Below, one piece after another: positions 37,374 through 46,053 of a stretch of DNA of 64,000 bases; position 1 is the first letter of the stretch, and each line of letters opens with the position of its first letter. The notes under the pieces were generated by a model, which was not told the origin of the DNA, made no database searches, and saw nothing but the letters and a program-made list of their open reading frames with translations. The position numbers were made by a program, and so were the translations under genes. Source of the DNA: an uncultured Pelagibacteraceae bacterium (GTDB lineage Bacteria; Pseudomonadota; Alphaproteobacteria; Pelagibacterales; Pelagibacteraceae); NCBI GenBank assembly GCA_902622795.1, contig CACNRD010000001.1, positions 265,200 to 329,199 of the forward strand, read 5' to 3'.

Positions 37374-37994
37374 TTATTTTTTTCTCTTATAATTTTTGAT
37401 TTCAGTTTGTAAAGATCTAGTTAGTGCTAATGATTTTTTAGTTACATTTTTTGTAATAACTGATCCTGCTCCCACAATACTTTCATTCTCAATAGTAACT
37501 GGTGCAACTAATGAGGAATTAGACCCTATAAATACTTTATCCTTAATTTTTGTTTTATTTTTTTTGATACCATCATAATTACAAGTTATGGTACCAGCAC
37601 CTACATTTACTGCTTTGCCAATTTCAGTATCACCGATATAAGATAAATGGCTTATCTTTGATTTTTTTCCAACAGTACTTTTTTTAACTTCAACAAAATT
37701 CCCTATTTTAGAACCCTCTTTCAGAATTGTATCAGGTCTTATTCGTGCATAGGGGCCAATTTCAACTTTATTTTCAATTTTACAGGCTTGTAAATGTGAA
37801 AAAGATTTAATTATAACATTGTTTCCAATTTTTACTTTTGGACCAAAAACAACATAAGGCTCAATCGAAACATTTCTTCCAATTTTTGTATCCATTGAAA
37901 AGAAAATTGTCTCAGGTCCTAACATTTTAACACCTGCTTTTAAAAATTTATTTCTTAATTTAATTTGAATTTTTTGTGAATTTAAGGGTTTCAT
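37374..37994 (-). CDS. glmU: GlmU reduced to its left-handed beta-helix acetyltransferase domain
   Basis: A 206-residue protein corresponding to the C-terminal half of GlmU (glucosamine-1-phosphate N-acetyltransferase). The hexapeptide repeats, GPYARIRPDT, the catalytic-type His in ISHLSYIGDTEIG, and VGAGTITCNYDG are all GlmU-specific. The N-terminal pyrophosphorylase (usually about 230 residues, with GxGTRM) is missing: ATG 37994 has an upstream spacer and a divergent gene, so it was not simply cut by start choice. The uridylyltransferase step must come from another gene. Confidence 0.88.
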   Translation of the reverse strand: MKPLNSQKIQIKLRNKFLKAGVKMLGPETIFFSMDTKIGRNVSIEPYVVFGPKVKIGNNVIIKSFSHLQACKIENKVEIGPYARIRPDTILKEGSKIGNFVEVKKSTVGKKSKISHLSYIGDTEIGKAVNVGAGTITCNYDGIKKNKTKIKDKVFIGSNSSLVAPVTIENESIVGAGSVITKNVTKKSLALTRSLQTEIKNYKRKK

Positions 37995-38063
37995 TTAAAT
38001 TTTGTTTACATTATGTATATGACTTAATTAATTCACAAATTATTTCTTTAAAATACTTTTATA

Positions 38064-38747
38064 ATGAAACAAATATTCACCATTTTATTTGATCTAGACG
38101 GTACTCTTGTTGATACTGCACCAGATTTAATGCTTGCTCATAATCATGTAATGAAAAAATTTGGTTATCCAACTAAATCTACAGAACAAATAAGAAATTT
38201 AGTTGGAAAAGGTGCGGGAGCTATGATTGGTAGATCTATTTGGGGTCAAGCTAAAAAAGAATTTAGTAAAGTCAATGATGAAAAAATTAAAAAAGAAATG
38301 GTTAGAGAATTTGTAGATTTTTATGGGAAAAATATAATTAATGAAAGTACATTGATTCACGGGGTCAAAGACTTTTTAAAATGGTGTAAAAATAAAAATA
38401 TATCTATGGCTGTATGTACGAACAAACAAGAGCACTTATCAAATGATCTTTTAAAAAAAATAGGAATTTATGATTATTTTGAATATGTTGCTGGTTCAGA
38501 TACTTTTGATTATTGTAAACCAGATCCTAGACACTTAACATCAGTTGTAGAAATTTTAGATGGAGAATTAAACAAAACAATAATGATTGGTGACAGTGAA
38601 ACTGACGCTAATGCAGCTAAATCTGCAGAAATACCTATGATATTATTAGAAGATGGTTATACAGAAAAAAAAATTGATGACATTTATCATAATTACCTAA
38701 TCAAAGACTTCATAGGAATTGAGAAAATAATAACTAAATATCTTTAA
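38064..38747 (+). CDS. gph: Phosphoglycolate phosphatase-like HAD hydrolase
   Basis: A 227-residue HAD-IA protein. Motif I is FDLDGTLVDTAPD, with CTNKQEHLS (motif II), a lysine in DYCKPDPRHLT (motif III) and MIGDSETDANAAKSA (motif IV). The cap-1 insertion and the VGKGAGAMIGR segment resemble Gph, which clears 2-phosphoglycolate. Other small phosphate esters are possible substrates. Confidence 0.85.
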   Translation: MKQIFTILFDLDGTLVDTAPDLMLAHNHVMKKFGYPTKSTEQIRNLVGKGAGAMIGRSIWGQAKKEFSKVNDEKIKKEMVREFVDFYGKNIINESTLIHGVKDFLKWCKNKNISMAVCTNKQEHLSNDLLKKIGIYDYFEYVAGSDTFDYCKPDPRHLTSVVEILDGELNKTIMIGDSETDANAAKSAEIPMILLEDGYTEKKIDDIYHNYLIKDFIGIEKIITKYL

Positions 38748-38806
38748 TATTGATTAAATTTTTTTTACCATTAAAACAAAAGCTTAATATTTAAGGGATT
38801 AAGAAA

Positions 38807-39703
38807 TTGCATTTTGTAGAAAAAGAGCCTGCTCAAAAAAGAATAGATTTTAATGAAAAATTGAAATCAAATAAAATACTGAGAGTTCCAGGTGCTTATA
38901 ATCCTTTAACAGCAAAATTAATTGAAGAAATTGGATACGACGCTGTTTATGTATCAGGTGGAGTTATGGCAAATGATCTTGGTTTTCCTGACATTGGACT
39001 TACAACTTTACAAGATGTAAGCACAAGATCTTACTTAATATCAAGAGTAACAAACCTTCCAACTATTGTTGATATTGATACGGGATTTAAATCTTGCAAA
39101 GAAACTATTGAAACATTTGAAGAATTTGGAATTACAGGAGTACATTTAGAAGATCAAATAGAGAGAAAAAGATGTGGACATTTAGATAACAAAGAATTGA
39201 TTTCAACAGAAGCAATGGTTAAAAAAATTAAAGAATGTGTTGCTGCTAAAAAAGATCCAAATTTCAAAATTATCGCGAGATCTGATGCAAAAAGTGTAGA
39301 GGGTATGGATAAAATGATTGAGAGATGTAAAGCATATGTTGATGCTGGAGCTGAGATTATTTTTCCTGAAGCTTTGTGGGATGAAAAAGACTTTGAAAAA
39401 GTAAGAAAAGAATTGAGTTGTTATTTACTAGCCAATATGACTGAGTTCGGAAAATCTAAATTATTTAATTTTAAAGAATTAGAAAATATAGGATTTAATA
39501 TTGTAATTTATCCTGTAACCACTCAAAGATTAGCAATGAAAAATGTAGAAGACGGATTGAGAGACATTTATGCTAGTGGACATCAAAATAATATTATAGA
39601 TAAGATGCAAACTAGGAAAAGACTTTATGAGCTTGTTGAATATGAAAAATATAATTCATTAGATGAAAAAATTTATAATTTTAGTACGGAAGGACATGAA
39701 TAA
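38807..39703 (+). CDS. prpB: 2-methylisocitrate lyase / isocitrate lyase-superfamily enzyme
   Basis: A 298-residue PEP mutase/ICL-superfamily barrel. The loop ERKRCGHLDNK matches the KKCGH catalytic motif, and YVSGGVMAN, DIDTGFKS and HLEDQIERK give the Mg-binding face. Being followed by prpC supports 2-methylisocitrate lyase (to succinate + pyruvate). The start is TTG, preceded by AGGGA; the first in-frame ATG is about 50 codons in, inside the fold. It overlaps the stop of neither neighbour except one base with prpC. Confidence 0.88.
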   Translation: MHFVEKEPAQKRIDFNEKLKSNKILRVPGAYNPLTAKLIEEIGYDAVYVSGGVMANDLGFPDIGLTTLQDVSTRSYLISRVTNLPTIVDIDTGFKSCKETIETFEEFGITGVHLEDQIERKRCGHLDNKELISTEAMVKKIKECVAAKKDPNFKIIARSDAKSVEGMDKMIERCKAYVDAGAEIIFPEALWDEKDFEKVRKELSCYLLANMTEFGKSKLFNFKELENIGFNIVIYPVTTQRLAMKNVEDGLRDIYASGHQNNIIDKMQTRKRLYELVEYEKYNSLDEKIYNFSTEGHE

Positions 39704-40827
39704 TGAGTGAAGATATAAAAAAAGGTTTGTTAGGTATAGTAGTTGATGAAACCGAAGTATCTAAAGTTATGCCTGAAATCAATTCTCTTACTTACAGAGG
39801 ATATGCTGCTCAGGATTTATGTGAATATTGCAGGTTTGAAGAAGTTGCATACTTAATACTAAATAAGGATCTACCGAATACTATTCAGCTAAGAAAATTT
39901 GAAAAGGAAGAAAAAAATAACAGAGAACTATCAAAAAACTTGTATGAAATAATCAAGCACATGCCAAAAAAATCTCACCCTATGGATGTTGCTAGAACAG
40001 CTGTAAGTGTTATGGGATTAGAAGACAAAGAAACTCAAGATTCTTCACATGAAGCTAATATGAGGAAAGCATTAAGAATTTTTGCAAAAACTCCAACCGC
40101 ATTAGCTGCTTTTTATAGAATTAGAAAAGGGAAAAAGATAATTAAACCAAAAAAAAATCTGACTTTTGCAGAAAACTTTTTTTATATGTGCTTTGGAAAA
40201 GTTCCACAAAAAGAAATTGTTAAGGCTTTTGATGTGTCTTTAATATTATATGCTGAACATAGTTTTAATGTTTCAACTTTTACTGCAAGAACTATTACAA
40301 GTAGTTTATCTGATATCCACGGTGCTATTACAGGAGCCATCGCAAGTTTAAAAGGACCGTTGCATGGTGGTGCAAATGAAGAAGTAATGCACATGATGAG
40401 CAAAATTAAAAAACCAGAAAATGCTCTTAAATGGATAAATGATGCTTTAAAAAATAAGGAAGTTGTCATGGGTTTTGGTCACAGAGTTTATAAATCTGGA
40501 GACTCTAGAGTTCCTACAATGAGACAATATTTTGGAAAAGTTGCAAAACTTAAAAAAGATAAAAAATTTGAAAAAATATATGACATTGTTGAAAAAGTAA
40601 TGATCAAAGAAAAAAATATTCACCCCAATGTTGATTATCCAACAGGTCCAACTTATCATTTGATGGGTTTTGATACAGATTTTTTTACACCAATATTTGT
40701 TATTTCGAGAATAACTGGTTGGTCTGCGCATATTATGGAGCAACATGCTGCAAATAAACTTATTAGACCTTTAGCCAGTTATAAAGGTAATAAACACAGA
40801 AAAGTTTTAGAATTAAATCAAAGATAG
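39703..40827 (+). CDS. prpC: 2-methylcitrate synthase / citrate synthase family
   Basis: A 374-residue citrate-synthase-fold enzyme with GLEDKETQDSS, IHGAITGAIASLKGPLHGGANE (in part) and GFGHRVYKSGDSR, carrying the catalytic His residues, and an Asp in MGFDTDFFTP. The short length and coupling to prpB point to 2-methylcitrate synthase, condensing propionyl-CoA with oxaloacetate. No prpD dehydratase is adjacent. Confidence 0.88.
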   Translation: MSEDIKKGLLGIVVDETEVSKVMPEINSLTYRGYAAQDLCEYCRFEEVAYLILNKDLPNTIQLRKFEKEEKNNRELSKNLYEIIKHMPKKSHPMDVARTAVSVMGLEDKETQDSSHEANMRKALRIFAKTPTALAAFYRIRKGKKIIKPKKNLTFAENFFYMCFGKVPQKEIVKAFDVSLILYAEHSFNVSTFTARTITSSLSDIHGAITGAIASLKGPLHGGANEEVMHMMSKIKKPENALKWINDALKNKEVVMGFGHRVYKSGDSRVPTMRQYFGKVAKLKKDKKFEKIYDIVEKVMIKEKNIHPNVDYPTGPTYHLMGFDTDFFTPIFVISRITGWSAHIMEQHAANKLIRPLASYKGNKHRKVLELNQR

Positions 40828-40828
40828 T

Positions 40829-41458
40829 TTAGTTTTTTTCTATTTTTGCAAATCTGTCGTTGCAAATAATCTGACATTTTAATTTATTAGCTATTGTGAA
40901 TTCGTCTATTGCCTGTTTAACGCCTGGGGCATAGCTTAAATCATAATCATCACATAGAATAATTCCATTATTGATTAAAACTTCATTACAACAATCTAAA
41001 TCATTCATCACTGTTAAATAATCATGTCCACCATCAAGAAATACATAATCAATTTTAGACATATCTATTTTTTTTAATATTGTATTGGAATTTCCTTTTA
41101 TCAAAGAAACATTATTTTTAAATTTTTTAAGCAAATCCTCCACTCCCTCGATACTGTATGGATCTAGTCTTTTTATGTAATTAAAATAAATTGTTTTTAA
41201 AGGATTTTTAAATTTTGTATTAGGTATAACTTCATTTATGGTTTCGTCTTTTTCTTCAAACAAATCTAGCCCTATATAATTGAAATCATTTCCATGTATA
41301 GAATATAGAAGCTCACAGACATTACGTGCTGTAACGCCATGAAAAACTCCTACCTCAAGAAAAGTTTTCGGTTTTTTTTGAGCTATTTCACTTAAAAAAA
41401 AGTCACCTACTCCTTTTTGCTTTAAGCTAGTTTTTCGAAAGTACTTTTTGTATCTCAA
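40829..41458 (-). CDS. Class I SAM-dependent methyltransferase (Methyltransf_24-like)
   Basis: About 209 residues. The SAM loop is FLEVGVFHGVTARN, with IGLDLFEE and IDYVFLDGGHDYLTVMNDL later, typical of the Methyltransf_24 family found with glycan or small-molecule genes. No ATG is available at the 5' end. TTG 41458 starts just past the nrdB stop; a TTG at 41527 would overlap nrdB by 68 bases, so I prefer the shorter form. The substrate is unknown. Confidence 0.7.
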   Translation of the reverse strand: MRYKKYFRKTSLKQKGVGDFFLSEIAQKKPKTFLEVGVFHGVTARNVCELLYSIHGNDFNYIGLDLFEEKDETINEVIPNTKFKNPLKTIYFNYIKRLDPYSIEGVEDLLKKFKNNVSLIKGNSNTILKKIDMSKIDYVFLDGGHDYLTVMNDLDCCNEVLINNGIILCDDYDLSYAPGVKQAIDEFTIANKLKCQIICNDRFAKIEKN

Positions 41459-41459
41459 A

Positions 41460-42491
41460 TTAACTAAATGCTTCGACCCATGTTCCTTGAGTAGATGCTT
41501 TAGAGTATTCTGTTGCGCGACCTTCAAAAAAGTTCATATGCTCTACAGCATTAAGCATAGTATCTAACCAGCCTAGAGGATTCTTATCAACATCATAAAT
41601 TGCCTCTAAACCAAGTTGAACTAGTCTTCTATTAGCTATAAATCGAATATAATCCTTAACATCTTTTGCAGTTAAACCCTCCATTGGACCCATTTCAAAA
41701 GCTAAATCAATAAAAGCATCCTCATGCTCAATGATTGTTCTACAAGCTTCGTAAAGTTCTTTTTTCAACTTTGGTGTCCATATTTCAGGATTTTCATTAA
41801 TGAATTCTTTAAAAACTCTAATCATAGAATTACAGTGAAGAGTTTCATCTCTGACTGACCAAGTAACAATTTGGCCCATACCTTTCATTTTGTTATGTCT
41901 TGGAAAGTTTAGCAAAATTGCAAAACTTGCAAATAGCTGTAAGCCTTCTGTGAATGCACTAAATACAGCAACCGTTTTTGCAATATCCTCTTTGGAATTT
42001 ACATTAAAATTTTGCATGTAATCATATTTATCTTTCATTTCTTTATACTTCATAAAAGCAGAATATTCAGACTCAGGCATTCCAATTGTATCTAAAAGAT
42101 GTGAATAAGCTGCAACATGAACTGTTTCCATTGATGCAAAAGCAGTCATCATCATTAAAACTTCCGTAGGTTTGAAGACTGTTGTATAGTGTCTCAAATA
42201 ACAATTGTTTACTTCAACATCAGCTTGAGTGAAAAATCTAAAAATTTGCGTTAATAGATTTTTTTCTGACTGTGATAAATTTTTTTGCCAATCTCTTACA
42301 TCGTCTCCTAAAGGAACTTCTTCAGGTAACCAGTGGATTCTTTGTTGAGTTAACCAGGCGTCATAACACCAAGGATATCTAAATGGTTTATAAACTGGGT
42401 TCTCTACTAATAATCCCATTTTTTTTGGTTGAACAATTTCCTTTTTTTCAGATTGAATAATTCCTGAACTTATTTTTTCAGCTACTGACAT
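41460..42491 (-). CDS. nrdB: Ribonucleotide reductase class I, beta subunit
   Basis: A 343-residue ferritin-like subunit. The di-iron ligands are visible in FFTQADVEVNN (Asp), SMETVHVAAYSH (Glu, His and the radical-type Tyr), FTEGLQLFASF (Glu) and VRDETLHCNSM (Glu, His). It pairs with NrdA to make deoxyribonucleotides. ATG 42491 overlaps the nrdA stop by 10 bases; a GTG 3 codons upstream is the alternative. Confidence 0.95.
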   Translation of the reverse strand: MSVAEKISSGIIQSEKKEIVQPKKMGLLVENPVYKPFRYPWCYDAWLTQQRIHWLPEEVPLGDDVRDWQKNLSQSEKNLLTQIFRFFTQADVEVNNCYLRHYTTVFKPTEVLMMMTAFASMETVHVAAYSHLLDTIGMPESEYSAFMKYKEMKDKYDYMQNFNVNSKEDIAKTVAVFSAFTEGLQLFASFAILLNFPRHNKMKGMGQIVTWSVRDETLHCNSMIRVFKEFINENPEIWTPKLKKELYEACRTIIEHEDAFIDLAFEMGPMEGLTAKDVKDYIRFIANRRLVQLGLEAIYDVDKNPLGWLDTMLNAVEHMNFFEGRATEYSKASTQGTWVEAFS

Positions 42492-44419
42492 GATAGACAC
42501 TCCTCGTATTCTGTTTCTTCAGTTTTGGTTGATTTATTTTTGTAAACATTTGCCATAATATCTGTTGATTTTGCATCATTGATATTTTCAGCTCTTTGAA
42601 TTGATTTTGATCTACAATAATAAAGACTCTTCAGGCCTTTTTTCCAAGCATCAAAATGAATTTTATGAAGTTCTTTCTTATGAACATCGGCAGGTAAGAA
42701 TAAGTTCACTGATTGAGCTTGAGATATAAATGGAGTTCTGTCTCCACTTAACTCTATAATCCAATTTTGGTTTAACTCAAATGCTGTTTTAAAAACATCT
42801 TTTTCTAAATCAGTTAAGAAATCTAAATGTGATATTGAACCTTGATTAGTTGTAATACTTGACCAAGTTTCATCATCATTTTTGCCGTGGCTTTCTAATA
42901 TTTCCTCTAAATATCTATTTTTTACATTGAACGAGCCTGACAAAGTTTTATGTGTGTAGCTATTAGCGGCAATAGGTTCTACTCCTGGTGATGCTCCACC
43001 ACAAATAATAGATATTGAAGCTGTTGGTGCTATTGCAGTTTTGTTAGAAAATCTCTCTTGATAACCATATTCTGCAGCATCAGGACATGCTCCTCTTTCT
43101 TCTGCTAAATCTTTGGAAGCTTGATTTACTTTAGCATCTATATCTTTAAATATTTTTTTATTCCAAGACTTGGCCATTACAGATTCTAAAGGAATTCTAT
43201 TTTTTTGAAGAAAAGAATGGAAACCCATTACACCTAATCCAACACTTCGCTCTCTTTCAGCTGAGTACTTTGCATCTTTAAATTGATCTGGTGCTTTGTT
43301 TATGAAATCAGATAAAACATTGTCCAAAAATCTCATAACATCATTAATCATGTTTGGATCATCTTTCCACTCATCATATTTTTCTAAATTTAAAGATGAT
43401 AAGCAACAAACTGCAGTTCTATCTCTACCATCTTTATCTATTCCTGTCGGCAAAGTAATTTCACTACATAGATTAGAAGTTTTAACTGTTAGATTTGCTA
43501 ACTTGTGATGCTGAGGAATTTGTCTATTAACCGTATCAATATAAATTATATATGGTTCACCAGTTTCAATTCTTGCAGTTAATAGTCTTATCCATAAATT
43601 TCTTGCAGAAATGGTTTGTTGGATTGTTCCATCTGCAGGACTTTTTAGTGCCCACTGTTCATCAGTTTCAACAGCTCTCATGAATGCATCTGAAACTAAA
43701 ACACCGTGATGTAAATTTAATGCTTTTCTATTTGGATCACCCCCTGTTGGTCTTCTCATTTCTATAAATTCTTCTATTTCAGGATGATCAATTGGAAGGT
43801 AACAAGCAGCAGAACCTCTTCTTAAAGAACCTTGGCTAATCGCCATAGTTAATGAGTCCATAACTTTAATAAATGGAATTATTCCTGAAGTCTTTCCAAC
43901 TTTACCAATTTTTTCGCCAATAGATCTTAGGTTGCCCCAATAACTTCCAATACCACCACCTTTTGCTGCAAGCCACACATTTTCACTCCATAAATCTAAA
44001 ATACCACCTAAACTATCTGATGCTTCATTTAAAAAACAAGAAATAGGTAAACCCCTTTTAGTTCCACCATTTGATAGAACAGGTGTTGCAGGCATAAACC
44101 AAAGATTACTTATATAATTATAAATTCTTTGTGCATGAAGGTTGTCATCAGCATATGAGCTTGCAACTCTAGCAAATAAATCTTGATAAGATTCGTTGTG
44201 ACCAAGATATCTATCTTTTAAAGTTGCTTTACCAAAGTCAGTTAAATTTGCATCTTTTGAACGATCAATCTTAATAATAATACCCTTGTCATTTTGAAAT
44301 AGTTCTGTTTCGTTATTTAATGAGAAAAGATCAGGTCTTTTATCTTTTGAAACCTCACTAACTTGAGGGATGTATTCAGAGACAGCTTTCTTTAGGGCCT
44401 GCGATAAAATTTTGTTCAT
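42482..44419 (-). CDS. nrdA: Ribonucleotide reductase class I, alpha subunit
   Basis: A 645-residue catalytic subunit. The active-site cysteine pair is in GLPISCFLNEAS and NLCSEITLP, and the redox-active C-terminal tail ends ECLSCQ. The radical-path Tyr pair lies in LKSLYYCRS. The N-terminus lacks an evident ATP-cone (the dATP switch of about 90 residues), so it is shorter than E. coli NrdA (761). ATG 44419 is chosen over an upstream TTG at 44455. Confidence 0.93.
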   Translation of the reverse strand: MNKILSQALKKAVSEYIPQVSEVSKDKRPDLFSLNNETELFQNDKGIIIKIDRSKDANLTDFGKATLKDRYLGHNESYQDLFARVASSYADDNLHAQRIYNYISNLWFMPATPVLSNGGTKRGLPISCFLNEASDSLGGILDLWSENVWLAAKGGGIGSYWGNLRSIGEKIGKVGKTSGIIPFIKVMDSLTMAISQGSLRRGSAACYLPIDHPEIEEFIEMRRPTGGDPNRKALNLHHGVLVSDAFMRAVETDEQWALKSPADGTIQQTISARNLWIRLLTARIETGEPYIIYIDTVNRQIPQHHKLANLTVKTSNLCSEITLPTGIDKDGRDRTAVCCLSSLNLEKYDEWKDDPNMINDVMRFLDNVLSDFINKAPDQFKDAKYSAERERSVGLGVMGFHSFLQKNRIPLESVMAKSWNKKIFKDIDAKVNQASKDLAEERGACPDAAEYGYQERFSNKTAIAPTASISIICGGASPGVEPIAANSYTHKTLSGSFNVKNRYLEEILESHGKNDDETWSSITTNQGSISHLDFLTDLEKDVFKTAFELNQNWIIELSGDRTPFISQAQSVNLFLPADVHKKELHKIHFDAWKKGLKSLYYCRSKSIQRAENINDAKSTDIMANVYKNKSTKTEETEYEECLSCQ

Positions 44420-44451
44420 AACTTTTATTATAATTTGTTTATTTAACGAAA

Positions 44452-44468
44452 ACAACTACATGTTGTAG
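44452..44468. promoter_or_regulatory. Dyad between nrdA and the phosphohexomutase gene
   Basis: ACAAC-TACAT-GTTGT (44452-44466) and the nested CTACA-TGT-TGTAG (44456-44468) form a compact inverted repeat 33 bases upstream of the nrdA ATG, in a divergent promoter region of about 180 bases. Its place suggests an operator for nrdAB. It resembles an NrdR box only loosely, and no second clear box was found. Confidence 0.35.
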
Positions 44469-44598
44469 GCGTTTAGTGTTAATATACTATATAAACAGTA
44501 AATCAACAGAACATTTATAGAACATGAAAAATTATATTTCAATAAAAAAAATTAAAAAATTACAGTTAATTAACATAAAAGAGATAAGAAATTAACAA

Positions 44599-46053
44599 AT
44601 GACACAAAATATTAAAATTGATCCCTATGGTTTCAGAGAATATGACGCTCGGTGGTTGTACGAAGAAAGCATAAATAAAGCAGGAATAGAGAATCTTGGA
44701 AAAGGTTTAGGAACACAGATAATTAATCATACCAAAAAAAATAATCCTACCGTTATAGTTGGTCATGACTATCGTTCTTATAGCGAGGAAATAAAAACAG
44801 CTCTTAAAAAAGGATTGCTATCAACTGGGTGTAATGTCGAAGATGTTGGATTATCGTTGTCACCTATGGTTTATTTTGCTCAATTTAATTTAAACTCTGA
44901 TGCTGTTGCAATGGTGACCGCAAGTCATAATGAAAATGGGTGGACTGGAGTTAAAATGGGTATCAAAAAAGGATTAACTCATGCGCCTGAAGAAATGAAG
45001 GAACTAAAAGAAATAACATTAAATCAAAAATTTATATCAGGTCAAGGAAGTGAAAAAGTAATTGAAAATTTCCAACAAGTTTACAAGGGAGATTTAATCG
45101 AAAATAATAAAATTAATAAAAAAATAAAAGTAGTTGTTGCATGTGGTAATGGAACTGCTGGTATATTCGCTCCAGATATATTAAGAGGTATAGGTTGTGA
45201 AGTAATCGAACTAGATTGCAATCTAGACTGGAACTTTCCAAAGTATAATCCTAATCCTGAAGATTTAGAGATGCTTCATGAGATAGCAAAATCTGTAAAA
45301 GAAAATAATGCAGATATTGGCTTTGGTTTTGATGGAGACGGTGACAGAGTTGGAGTGATAGACAACAAAGGTAATGAAATATTCTCAGATAAAATTGGTT
45401 TATTAATTGCTAGAAATTTATCTAAAAAACATCAGAATTCAAAGTTTGTAGTAGACGTTAAATCTACAGGCTTATACTCAAAAGATAAGGTATTATTAGA
45501 AAACAAATGTAGTACCATTTATTGGAAAACAGGTCATTCACATATTAAAAGAAAAGTTAACACAGAAAAAGCTTTAGCTGGCTTTGAAAAAAGTGGACAT
45601 TTCTTTTTTAATCAACCATTAGGTTATGGATATGATGATGGGATTAATTCAGCAATTCAAGTATGTCATTTATTAAATAATCAAAACAAAGAAATGAGTA
45701 AAATTATTGAAGAATTACCAATAACCTATCAATCCCCTACTATGGCCCCTTTTTGCAAAGATGAAGAAAAATATCAAGTAGTTGAAGAATTGGTAAAACA
45801 AGTTGAGCAAGTTAAAAATAATAAAATACCAATTGATAATCAAATTATTGCAGAGATTTTAACAGTTAATGGAATTAGATTTTCTTTTGAGGATGGCTCA
45901 TGGGGTTTAATCAGAGCATCATCAAATAAACCTTCTTTAGTAGTCGTTACTGAAAGTCCAACATCGAATGAAAGGAAAAAAAAAATCTTTGATTTTATAG
46001 ACGATTTACTTCAAAAAACAGGTAAGGTTGGTGAATATGACCAGAAAATTTAA
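44599..46053 (+). CDS. Phosphomannomutase/phosphoglucomutase
   Basis: A 484-residue alpha-D-phosphohexomutase. The phosphoserine loop is VTASHNENGWTG, the Mg site GFDGDGDRVGV, and the sugar loop GFEKSGHFFF, with a phosphate-binding C-terminal domain. It interconverts hexose-1- and 6-phosphates for nucleotide-sugar synthesis. Whether mannose, glucose or glucosamine phosphates are preferred cannot be told. It converges on the charged-helix gene with a 4-base overlap. Confidence 0.87.
   Translation: MTQNIKIDPYGFREYDARWLYEESINKAGIENLGKGLGTQIINHTKKNNPTVIVGHDYRSYSEEIKTALKKGLLSTGCNVEDVGLSLSPMVYFAQFNLNSDAVAMVTASHNENGWTGVKMGIKKGLTHAPEEMKELKEITLNQKFISGQGSEKVIENFQQVYKGDLIENNKINKKIKVVVACGNGTAGIFAPDILRGIGCEVIELDCNLDWNFPKYNPNPEDLEMLHEIAKSVKENNADIGFGFDGDGDRVGVIDNKGNEIFSDKIGLLIARNLSKKHQNSKFVVDVKSTGLYSKDKVLLENKCSTIYWKTGHSHIKRKVNTEKALAGFEKSGHFFFNQPLGYGYDDGINSAIQVCHLLNNQNKEMSKIIEELPITYQSPTMAPFCKDEEKYQVVEELVKQVEQVKNNKIPIDNQIIAEILTVNGIRFSFEDGSWGLIRASSNKPSLVVVTESPTSNERKKKIFDFIDDLLQKTGKVGEYDQKI

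Noticed and set aside
44452..44490. Tandem NrdR boxes upstream of nrdA
   Set aside because: One dyad is present, but it matches the NrdR consensus poorly and no second copy at the usual spacing could be found.
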